Assembly (NCBI GenBank): GCA_017378975.1
Contig: JAFNXT010000090.1
Location: forward strand, 1-6,424
Length of the DNA: 6,424 nt
Direction of reading: 5' to 3'
Source of the DNA: Oscillospiraceae bacterium
Lineage (GTDB): Bacteria; Bacillota; Clostridia; Oscillospirales; Oscillospiraceae
Under the pieces are notes generated by a model. It saw only the letters and a list, made by a program, of their open reading frames with translations, was not told where the DNA came from and did no database searches. How positions within the stretch are numbered: the first letter of the stretch is position 1; every line of letters begins with the position of its first letter. Shown here piece after piece: positions 1-5,152 of this stretch. The translations under genes and the position numbers were made by a program.

Positions 1-212
1 CCGGCATCGATCAGCTTCTGCATCAGATCGAACACGGGGCCTATCATCTTCAGACCGAAAGAGGTCACCAGATGGTTATATTCCGAGGTCACGGGGACCA
101 TTTTATCAGCGCCGAAGGTATCGCCGTACATGACCAGGGTCTTCATCACCTTGGCCATGGTCTCGCCCTTGGCACCGTCTAAGACGGCTTTTTGTTCAGG
201 GGTAAGGTACAT
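1..212 (-). CDS. Aconitase X catalytic (large) subunit, 5' part only
   Basis: Only the first 70 residues are visible, because the gene runs off the left edge. They match the N-terminus of the aconitase X catalytic domain (formerly DUF521): an opening MYLTPEQKAVLDG, then YGDTFGADKMVPVTS. The pattern LT-x-E-x-x-x-LDG followed by a GA-(D/E)-(K/R)-(L/M)-(I/V)-P-(I/V)-TS stretch is typical of the family. Family members are iron-sulfur hydro-lyases; characterised ones act on cis-3-hydroxyproline (bacteria) or phosphomevalonate (archaea), so the substrate here cannot be read from this fragment. The large-domain sequence begins at residue 1 with no preceding swivel domain, so a separate small-subunit gene may lie further left, outside the window (inference). 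The start at 212 is supported by AAAGGAG at 220-226, 7 nt upstream. The gene follows the flavin oxidoreductase on the same strand across a 160-nt repeat-filled gap and is probably co-transcribed with it. The family call is firm; the role is open. Confidence 0.85.
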   Translation of the reverse strand, partial: MYLTPEQKAVLDGAKGETMAKVMKTLVMYGDTFGADKMVPVTSEYNHLVTSFGLKMIGPVFDLMQKLIDA

Positions 213-219
213 AGTATCG

Positions 220-226
220 CTCCTTT
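220..226 (-). promoter_or_regulatory. Ribosome binding site of the aconitase X gene
   Basis: The minus strand reads AAAGGAG, 7 nt upstream of the ATG at 212. It lies only 8 nt from the nearest palindromic repeat unit (235-258), so a hairpin formed by that unit in mRNA would stand almost against the ribosome landing site. Confidence 0.85.
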
Positions 227-234
227 GATCCAAT

Positions 235-258
235 GTAGGGCTGGGGCATGCCCCAGCC
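235..258 (+). repeat. Palindromic repeat unit A (GTAGGG plus 20-bp palindrome)
   Basis: GTAGGG at 235-240 overlaps a perfect palindrome at 239-258, GGCTGGGGCATGCCCCAGCC. It shares the GTAGGG lead, the GGCATGCC core and the outer GG/CC with units B and C. It differs from them in the middle of the arms, with matching changes on both sides. Confidence 0.85.
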
Positions 259-335
259 GTCGCAGCCCGGGAGGGCTGCGCAGGGGTGTCGTTTCGCCCT
301 TTGGGCGAAGTGGTTTTCGCGTTGCGAAAACCACC

Positions 336-359
336 GGTGGAGGCATGCCTCCACCCTAC
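336..359 (-). repeat. Palindromic repeat unit B
   Basis: Read on the minus strand, this is GTAGGG overlapping the perfect palindrome GGTGGAGGCATGCCTCCACC. It is in inverted orientation to unit A and closes the composite element, 13 nt beyond the flavin oxidoreductase stop codon. Next to it is a 10-bp-stem hairpin (311-333), the same arrangement seen beside unit C. Confidence 0.85.
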
Positions 360-372
360 GGTAAAAGGGCGG

Positions 373-2427
373 TCAGATCTTCATTCCGATGTCCCAGGCC
401 TGCCAGATGACGGTGCGCAGGTTGCCTACCTTGTCGCAATCGCCTACCAGCTTCACGCCCTTGGTGGCCAGGGGGCTGGGACGGTAGCCGGTGGAGAGGA
501 TCACGGAGTCCGCGGCGATCTGGAAGGTCTTACCGTCCTTGTCGATGACGGTCACGCCCTCATCGGTGATCTCGGAGAGTCTGGTCTCCAGATGGACTGC
601 CACCTTGTTGGCGCTGAAGAAGTCCCGGAGGTAGCTGGAGTTGGCAAGGCACACGCCCTTGACGGCGATCAGGTCGTCCTTCATCTCCACGATGGTGGGG
701 GTCTTGCCCTGCAGGTACAGCTCGTAGGCGATCTCACAGCCCGTCAGGCCGCCGCCGATGATGGTGACGTTCTGGCCCACTTCGGGCTTCTTCAGCAGGT
801 AGTCGATGGCTTGGATGCCCTTTTCGATGCCCTTGACCGGGATCCGGATGGGGCTGGCACCGGTGGCGACCACCACTTCGTCGGCACCCAGAGAGGCAAT
901 GTCCTTCACTTCGGTGTTCAGCCTGACCTCGATGGGATACTTGCCGATCTCACGGCGATACCATGCGATCAGGTCACGGTCCTTCTCCTTGAAGGAGGGG
1001 GCCGCCGCCGCGATGAACACGCCGCCCAGACGGTCGGACTTTTCGTAGAGGGTGACCTTGTGGCCACGCTTGGCGCAGACCAGCGCGGTCTCCATGCCGC
1101 CGATACCGCCGCCGATCACGGCCACCGTTTTGGCCTTTTTGGCGGGCTTCAGCCGATACTTTTTCGACTGCATGGTGGTGGGGTCGATGGCACAGCGGGC
1201 AAGGCCCATGGTGTCGGTCAGGTCCTGGGCGTTGGCGTGGCCATTGAAGCTGCAGAAGTTGAAACAGCCGTTATGACAGCAGATGCAGGGTCGGATGTCC
1301 TCCAGACGGTCCTCGATCATCTTCGTGATCCACTGGCCGTCGGCAAGGAACTGACGGGCAACGCCCATGGCATCGATCTTGCCATCTTTGATCGCCTGCG
1401 CACCGATCTCCGGCTCCATACGGCCGGCGCAGACCACGGGGATGTCCACGAACTGTTTGATATGGGACACGTCTGCCAGATTGCAGTTCTGGGGCATGTA
1501 CATGGGGGGATGGGACCAGTACCAGCTGTCATAGGTGCCGTTGTCGGCGTTGAGCATATCGTAGCCGGCATCCTGCAGATATTTGGCGGCACGCTCGGAC
1601 TCTGCCATGTTACGGCCCACCTCGGTGTACTTCTCGCCGGGGACGGCACCGGAGCGGAAGCCCTTGACCTTGGACTCCACGCTGTAACGCAGGGACACGG
1701 GGAAGTCCTGACCGCAGGCGGCCTTGATCGCCTGGACCACCTCCACCGGGAAGCGGTAGCGGTTCTCGAAGGAGCCGCCGTACTGATCGGTACGCTTGTT
1801 GGTCCACTCCATGGTGAACTGATCCAGCAGGTAACCCTCGTGGACCGCATGGACCTCCACGCCGTCTACGCCGGCATCCTTACAGAGCTTGGCGGTCTTG
1901 GCGAAGGCCTCGATGATCTCATGGATCTGCTCGACGGTCATCTCCGGGGTGGTGATCTCCGGGTCCCAACGGGAGGGCAGAGGGCTGGGGCTGGCCAGCT
2001 CGTGGTCAGTATCGATGATGGGCTTGGCGAGGCGGCGCAGGAATTTGTTCTTGTGGATCGGGGCTACCATGTCGGTGATCGCCCAACTCCGGCCCATGCC
2101 AGCGGTGAGCTGGATGAAAAGCTTGGCACCGGTCTTGTGGATCTCGTCCATGAACTCCTTCAGTTCCTCGAACATCTTGGGGTTCTGCCACAGCCAGCGG
2201 CCCCAGAAGGTGTCCCGGAGGGGAGCGATGCCGGGGATGATCAGGCCCACGTTGTTTTTCGCTCTTTCAAGGAAGAAGTTGGCGGCCTCTTTGTCGAATT
2301 TACAGCCGGTCAGCTCGAACCAGCCGAACAGGGACGTGCCGCCCATGGGGCACAGGACGATGCGGTTCTTGATCTCTACGTTGCCCACCTTCCAGGGGGT
2401 GAACAAGGGGTCGTATGTTCTGTCCAT
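373..2427 (-). CDS. Old Yellow Enzyme-type FMN/Fe-S/FAD oxidoreductase (2,4-dienoyl-CoA reductase-like, enoate reductase family)
   Basis: This 684-residue cytoplasmic enzyme has the three-part layout of the FadH/BaiH/enoate reductase group. Residues 1 to about 370 form the FMN TIM barrel. It contains the active-site stretch VHAVHEGYLLDQF (H193, H196 and Y199, where Y199 aligns with the proton-donor Tyr of E. coli FadH), followed by NKRTDQYGGSFENRYRF. C381, C384, C388 and probably C412 are the expected 4Fe-4S ligands. Residues 433 to 684 form the FAD/NAD(P) domain, with GxGxxG motifs at 439-444 and 558-563, ATGASP at 521-526 and a C-terminal GDC at 662-664. Family members pass electrons from NAD(P)H through FAD and Fe-S to FMN and reduce alpha,beta-unsaturated substrates. 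The actual substrate cannot be told from sequence. Start 2427 is chosen because AAGGAG lies 8 nt upstream and the earlier in-frame ATG falls inside the -35 box. The spacing C388 to C412 (23 residues) is about twice that of FadH. The gene is first in a probable operon with aconitase X. Confidence 0.9.
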   Translation of the reverse strand: MDRTYDPLFTPWKVGNVEIKNRIVLCPMGGTSLFGWFELTGCKFDKEAANFFLERAKNNVGLIIPGIAPLRDTFWGRWLWQNPKMFEELKEFMDEIHKTGAKLFIQLTAGMGRSWAITDMVAPIHKNKFLRRLAKPIIDTDHELASPSPLPSRWDPEITTPEMTVEQIHEIIEAFAKTAKLCKDAGVDGVEVHAVHEGYLLDQFTMEWTNKRTDQYGGSFENRYRFPVEVVQAIKAACGQDFPVSLRYSVESKVKGFRSGAVPGEKYTEVGRNMAESERAAKYLQDAGYDMLNADNGTYDSWYWSHPPMYMPQNCNLADVSHIKQFVDIPVVCAGRMEPEIGAQAIKDGKIDAMGVARQFLADGQWITKMIEDRLEDIRPCICCHNGCFNFCSFNGHANAQDLTDTMGLARCAIDPTTMQSKKYRLKPAKKAKTVAVIGGGIGGMETALVCAKRGHKVTLYEKSDRLGGVFIAAAAPSFKEKDRDLIAWYRREIGKYPIEVRLNTEVKDIASLGADEVVVATGASPIRIPVKGIEKGIQAIDYLLKKPEVGQNVTIIGGGLTGCEIAYELYLQGKTPTIVEMKDDLIAVKGVCLANSSYLRDFFSANKVAVHLETRLSEITDEGVTVIDKDGKTFQIAADSVILSTGYRPSPLATKGVKLVGDCDKVGNLRTVIWQAWDIGMKI

Positions 2428-2435
2428 ATCGCAGT

Positions 2436-2441
2436 CTCCTT
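2436..2441 (-). promoter_or_regulatory. Ribosome binding site fixing the flavin oxidoreductase start
   Basis: The minus strand reads AAGGAG, 8 nt before the ATG at 2427. This supports the 684-residue product over a 708-residue version that would start at 2499. Confidence 0.88.
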
Positions 2442-2450
2442 CTTTGTGAT

Positions 2451-2464
2451 GTTGATTGGTCAAC
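2451..2464. promoter_or_regulatory. Candidate operator: inverted repeat at the transcription start of the flavin oxidoreductase
   Basis: GTTGATTGGTCAAC is an inverted repeat with 5-bp arms and a 4-nt centre. It lies just downstream of the -10 box and covers the predicted transcription start near 2464. The position would suit a repressor, and AT-rich symmetry is uncommon in this GC-rich window. There is no direct evidence that a protein binds it, and a 5-bp arm can occur by chance. Confidence 0.35.
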
Positions 2465-2470
2465 ACTTGT

Positions 2471-2499
2471 ATTATAGGGCATATTTGGGGGATCGTCAA
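2471..2499 (-). promoter_or_regulatory. Sigma-A promoter of the flavin oxidoreductase operon
   Basis: On the minus strand, TTGACG (2499-2494) is followed by a 17-nt spacer and a perfect TATAAT (2476-2471). The predicted start of transcription is near 2464, giving a 5' leader of about 37 nt before the ATG at 2427. One base departs from the housekeeping consensus, so strong basal activity is expected unless it is repressed. Confidence 0.8.
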
Positions 2500-2510
2500 T
2501 GATGGATGAT

Positions 2511-2574
2511 ACGCCCCACCTCAGTCATCTGCGGCGACCGCTCCCCCAAGGGGAGCAAGGCTCCTTTGGGGCGT
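2511..2574. repeat. 64-bp inverted-repeat element between two divergent promoters
   Basis: The block begins with ACGCCCC (2511-2517) and ends with its complement GGGGCGT (2568-2574). Inside are a small GCGG/CCGC stem (2531-2541), a 6-bp CTCCCC/GGGGAG stem with a CAA loop (2541-2555), and a competing GGAGC/GCTCC stem (2552-2564) that shares bases with the previous one. The wording (CCTCAGTCATCTGCGGCGAC followed by a C-run/G-run hairpin) resembles a dispersed intergenic repeat type common in clostridial gut genomes; that is from memory and not checked. It sits between the -35 boxes of the two divergent promoters, 2 nt from the rightward one and 11 nt from the leftward one. Confidence 0.65.
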
Positions 2575-2576
2575 TC

Positions 2577-2605
2577 TTGACAGGGCGTGGGGTGGGGGCT
2601 ATAAT
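2577..2605 (+). promoter_or_regulatory. Consensus sigma-A promoter of the VanZ-family gene
   Basis: TTGACA (2577-2582), a 17-nt spacer and TATAAT (2600-2605) match the housekeeping consensus perfectly. Transcription should begin near 2612, about 25 nt before the ATG at 2637. This excludes the in-frame ATGs at 2499, 2502 and 2604 as starts, since they lie upstream of or inside the promoter. Confidence 0.85.
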
Positions 2606-2622
2606 GGGGGAAATGTTTCAAA

Positions 2623-2628
2623 AAGGGG
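2623..2628 (+). promoter_or_regulatory. Ribosome binding site of the VanZ-family gene
   Basis: AAGGGG stands 8 nt upstream of the ATG at 2637 and lies downstream of the predicted transcription start. It selects this Met over the in-frame ATG at 2613, which has no comparable site in the transcript. Confidence 0.65.
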
Positions 2629-2636
2629 AACGGAAG

Positions 2637-3119
2637 ATGAAGGAAAGTGTTTTGAAGCGGACGAAGGGGCGGATCGTTTGGGCTTCGGTGCTTGTGGTGG
2701 CGCTGTTGGCGTTCATTTGGGGCAACTCCGCCATGCCCGGGCAGACCTCCAGTCAGATGAGCGGCTGGGTGGGACAGTTGCTCCGGACGCTGTTGCCGTT
2801 TTTGCCGCTGGATACACCGGAGGGGATGCATGTTTTGCGAAAGCTCGCCCATTTTTCGGAGTTCGCCGCTTTGGGCTTCTCTTTTGGGTGGCTGTTTGGG
2901 ATGCTGTGCGGTGGCAAGGCTTGGTTTTTGCTGCCGGTGGCCTGCGGTGTGGCGGCGGCCTGTGTGGATGAGACGATCCAAGTCTTCTCCCCGGGGCGGC
3001 ATTGCAGTATCGTGGACGTGGGGATCGATTCGGGCGGTGTGGTGACGGGGCTTTTGGTGCTGGTGTTGGGGCATCTCCTGTTTCGCAGTAACATCCGGAT
3101 CTTCCGTAGAGAGTCGTAG
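2637..3119 (+). CDS. VanZ-family integral membrane protein
   Basis: The product has 160 residues, a normal length for the family. Four hydrophobic segments lie at about 13-29, 73-91, 95-111 and 132-149. Family motifs are present in order: FIWGNSAMPGQTSSQMS (26-42), RKLAHFSEFAALG (68-80) and DETIQVFSPGRHCSIVDVGI (111-130), with D111, E112, Q115, R121 and D127 at the usually conserved places. VanZ from the Tn1546 cluster gives low-level teicoplanin resistance. Most family members lie outside resistance clusters and have no known function, and nothing here points to glycopeptide resistance. The gene stands alone, head-to-head with the flavin oxidoreductase and convergent with the ABC operon, with its own promoter and terminator. 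Its codons (many TTG, TTT, GGG, GCG) look less C-ending than those of the neighbours. Its TAG stop (3117-3119) lies inside palindromic repeat unit C. Confidence 0.85.
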   Translation: MKESVLKRTKGRIVWASVLVVALLAFIWGNSAMPGQTSSQMSGWVGQLLRTLLPFLPLDTPEGMHVLRKLAHFSEFAALGFSFGWLFGMLCGGKAWFLLPVACGVAAACVDETIQVFSPGRHCSIVDVGIDSGGVVTGLLVLVLGHLLFRSNIRIFRRES

Positions 3120-3163
3120 GGCGTGGGCATGCCCACGCCGGTGTCCTTGCTTTGCAAGGACAC
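3116..3163 (+). repeat. Palindromic repeat unit C plus adjoining hairpin
   Basis: GTAGGG (3116-3121) overlaps the perfect palindrome GGCGTGGGCATGCCCACGCC (3120-3139). One base later comes a hairpin with a perfect 10-bp stem, GTGTCCTTGC/GCAAGGACAC, and a TTT loop (3141-3163). The arrangement of palindrome, 1-2 nt gap, 10-bp stem and 3-nt loop repeats what is seen at 311-359 on the other strand, with different stem sequences. The VanZ stop codon is embedded in the GTAGGG lead. Confidence 0.82.
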
Positions 3164-3227
3164 AACAAACACTGCATTTGCGCTGATCGCAGGAAGGGTG
3201 CGGAGCACCTCACGATGACAGGTAAAA

Positions 3228-3265
3228 GATCACCCGAAGGGGCTTTCGGCTCACTTCGGGTGATC
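3228..3265. terminator. Bidirectional Rho-independent terminator between convergent genes
   Basis: A perfect 12-bp stem, GATCACCCGAAG/CTTCGGGTGATC, encloses a 14-nt loop. On the plus strand it is followed by GTTTTATTT and could end the VanZ-family transcript. On the minus strand it is followed by TTTTACC and lies 3 nt past the ABC transporter stop codon (3271-3269). The U-runs are short (four), so termination may be partial in either direction. The 60-odd nt between the repeat hairpin ending at 3163 and this stem hold only a weak 5-bp GGTGC/GCACC hairpin (3197-3209) and no gene. Confidence 0.85.
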
Positions 3266-3268
3266 GTT

Positions 3269-5152
3269 TTATTTGCCTGAGAGTTTCTCTTTGTTGTATT
3301 GCAGGGTATAGAGCTTGTGATAGTGGCCCCTTTGGGACAGGAGCTGGCCATGGGTCCCTTGCTCCAGGATCTGGCCGTGGGACAGGAGGATGATGTTGTC
3401 GGCATGCTGGATCGTGGACAGGCGGTGGGCTACGATCAGCATGGTGCCGATGTGGCTCATTTTTTCCAGAGAGTCCTGGATCAGCAGTTCCGTCTCCGTG
3501 TCGATGTTGGCGGTGGCTTCGTCCAGGATCATCACCGAGGGTCTGTGGATGACCGTCCGGGCGAAGGACAGGAGCTGCCGCTGTCCGGCGGAGAAGTTGG
3601 CACCACGCTCCAAAACCTGCTCCTGCAGGCCCTTTTCCAGCTTGCTGATGAAGCGGTCGGCATTGACGTAGCCACAGCAACGGGCGATCTCCTCCGGGGA
3701 GAAGTCCTGACCTAAGGTGATGTTGCTCTCCACGGTGCCGGAGAACAGGAACACATCCTGCAGCATCTGTCCGAACCGGCGGCGCAGGCTGGAGAGCCGG
3801 ATCTTCCGGATGTCCATGCCGTCGATCAGGATCTGACCACGCTGGATGTCGTAGTTGCGGCACAGCAGGCTCAGGATCGTGGTCTTGCCGGAGCCGGTGG
3901 CTCCCACGAAGGCCACGGTCTGTCCGGGCTCCACGGTGAAGGACACGTCCTTGAGGATCCATTGGTCCGGCTCGTAGGCGAACCAGACATTGCGGAACTC
4001 GATGTGGCCCCGGAGCTCCGGCAGGTCGATCGCGTCGGGCTCGTCCACCACCTCCGGCTCCATGTCCATGATCGTGAAGATCTTCTCCGCCGAGGCGAAG
4101 GAGCGCTGGAGCATATCGAACTGCTCTGCCAGCGACTGGATGGGCTCGAAGAATTTGTTGATGTACATATAGAAGGCCACCACCACGTCACTGCCGATGG
4201 TCTGACCCAGCAGGGTCCAGCCGTCCAGTTGACCGCGGGCGCCCAGATAGAACAAAAACAGGTTGGAGCTGATGAAGAGCATGTACACCATGGGGCGGAA
4301 GACGCTGAACACCAGCATCCGGCCCTGCTTGGCTTTCTGGAGCTTCCGGGACCGGTCCGTGAATTCGGCCATCTTCCGGTCCTCCTGACAGAAGCTCTGG
4401 GTGATCTTCATGCCGGAAAGGTTTTCGGACAGGAAGGTGTTGATGTCCGTGGTGGCATCGGTGACGCCCCGGTGGGCCTTCCGGGAGAACCGGCGGAACA
4501 CCAACGTGAACAGGACCAGCGCCGGGACGAAGCACAGTACCATCAGGGTCAGGGCGTAGTTCAGCAGGAGCATGGCTCCCAATACGCCGAAGATCACCAG
4601 CGTGTTCTTGGCGAGGGTCACAAGGATGTTGGTGAAAAGGTAGTTGATGGCGTTGGGGTCGTTGCTGACTCTCGTCACCAGCTTGCCCACGGGGATCTTG
4701 TTGAGCTGGGCATGGGACAGGGAGGAGATCTTTCCGTACACATCCTCACGGATGGCGGAGAGGATCTTTTGCCCAATCTTTTGCAGGAGCATGGCCTGCA
4801 GATAGGTGCAAACGAGGCTCACCAGCAGGATCCCGGCGTAGACTGCCACCTTGGCGTAGAGGGCGGACAGGAGGAAGTCCTCCCGGATCAGCTTCTGGAT
4901 CTGCCCCACCAGCAGAGGGGACAGCACGTTATAGGCGATCGACAGGAGCATCACCAGCGCCACCAGCAGGAACTGGCCCCGGTAGGGCTTGGCATAGGCC
5001 AGCAGGCGGCGGCAGATCTCGCCGTCGGACATTTGCCGCTCGGCGGAGTCCTCTTCTTTTCTGCGCAGGTCCCAAAGGTACACCGTCAGGAAGATCGCCG
5101 AGGCCACGCCCAGGATCGCGCCTACGATCAGGAGGGGGAGGTAGTCAGCCAT
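3269..5152 (-). CDS. Heterodimeric ABC exporter, catalytically competent half (BmrD/LmrD/TM288-like)
   Basis: This 627-residue protein has a type IV exporter membrane domain (about 60-345) fused to an ATP-binding domain (about 383-620). ATP-site features are Y393 (A-loop), Walker A GATGSGKT (417-424), Q465, signature FSAGQ (520-524, variant of LSGGQ), Walker B VMILDE with catalytic E545, and H576. A retained Glu with a non-canonical signature is typical of the active member of BmrCD, LmrCD and TM287/288 pairs. These export drugs, lipids or peptides by ATP hydrolysis; the substrate here is unknown. A further hydrophobic helix (about 4-27), followed by positively charged DLRRK, precedes the usual elbow helix at about 47-60 and the first core helix. 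Start 5152 is supported by AGGAGG 8 nt upstream. The gene overlaps the end of the partner gene by 8 nt, so translation is probably coupled. Confidence 0.92.
   Translation of the reverse strand: MADYLPLLIVGAILGVASAIFLTVYLWDLRRKEEDSAERQMSDGEICRRLLAYAKPYRGQFLLVALVMLLSIAYNVLSPLLVGQIQKLIREDFLLSALYAKVAVYAGILLVSLVCTYLQAMLLQKIGQKILSAIREDVYGKISSLSHAQLNKIPVGKLVTRVSNDPNAINYLFTNILVTLAKNTLVIFGVLGAMLLLNYALTLMVLCFVPALVLFTLVFRRFSRKAHRGVTDATTDINTFLSENLSGMKITQSFCQEDRKMAEFTDRSRKLQKAKQGRMLVFSVFRPMVYMLFISSNLFLFYLGARGQLDGWTLLGQTIGSDVVVAFYMYINKFFEPIQSLAEQFDMLQRSFASAEKIFTIMDMEPEVVDEPDAIDLPELRGHIEFRNVWFAYEPDQWILKDVSFTVEPGQTVAFVGATGSGKTTILSLLCRNYDIQRGQILIDGMDIRKIRLSSLRRRFGQMLQDVFLFSGTVESNITLGQDFSPEEIARCCGYVNADRFISKLEKGLQEQVLERGANFSAGQRQLLSFARTVIHRPSVMILDEATANIDTETELLIQDSLEKMSHIGTMLIVAHRLSTIQHADNIILLSHGQILEQGTHGQLLSQRGHYHKLYTLQYNKEKLSGK

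Larger units (their letters stand above)
235..359. repeat. Composite palindromic repeat element of five inverted repeats
   Basis: This 125-bp block almost fills the gap between the flavin oxidoreductase stop (373) and the aconitase X start (212). It holds, in order: a perfect 20-bp palindrome (239-258) preceded by GTAGGG; an 8-bp stem with a 4-nt loop (261-268/273-280); a 7-bp stem with a TTT loop (293-299/303-309); a 10-bp stem with a GTT loop (311-320/324-333); and a second 20-bp palindrome (336-355) followed by CCCTAC. The outer units are in opposite orientation, so the block is bounded by 24-bp imperfect terminal inverted repeats (19 of 24 match). No coding potential and no flanking target duplication were seen. 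It would be transcribed in the leader of the aconitase X gene. Whether it acts in mRNA processing, attenuation or merely as a mobile non-autonomous repeat is unknown. Confidence 0.85.

Noticed and set aside
235..359. Composite repeat block interpreted as a CRISPR array or an insertion sequence remnant
   Set aside because: There are no equal-length spacers between identical repeats, no transposase fragment and no target-site duplication at the edges.
192..410. A 72-codon plus-strand frame across the palindromic repeat block
   Set aside because: It is made mostly of hairpin sequence, lacks a ribosome binding site and overlaps two real genes on the other strand.
2428..2499. A 24-residue N-terminal extension of the flavin oxidoreductase starting at 2499
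   Set aside because: That ATG is inside the -35 box and upstream of the predicted transcript start. The ATG at 2427 has an ideal ribosome binding site and matches where the family begins.
286..2502. A 738-codon open frame on the plus strand opposite the flavin oxidoreductase gene
   Set aside because: It is the codon-aligned antisense frame of a strongly biased GC-rich gene, which stays open because TTA, CTA and TCA codons are avoided. The product resembles no known family and has no promoter or ribosome binding site.
2637..3119. VanZ-family gene read as a glycopeptide-resistance determinant
   Set aside because: No vanHAX, vanRS or vanY-type genes are present, and the family is widespread outside resistance clusters.
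3197..3209. GGTGC/GCACC hairpin between repeat unit C and the terminator
   Set aside because: A 5-bp stem is weak and is expected by chance in GC-rich sequence, and there is no U-run or partner element.
2496..3405. Minus-strand open frames of 151 to 230 codons opposite the VanZ-family gene
   Set aside because: They are rich in Pro, Arg and Ser, typical of shadow frames, and one crosses the terminator. The plus-strand gene has a consensus promoter, a ribosome binding site and family motifs.
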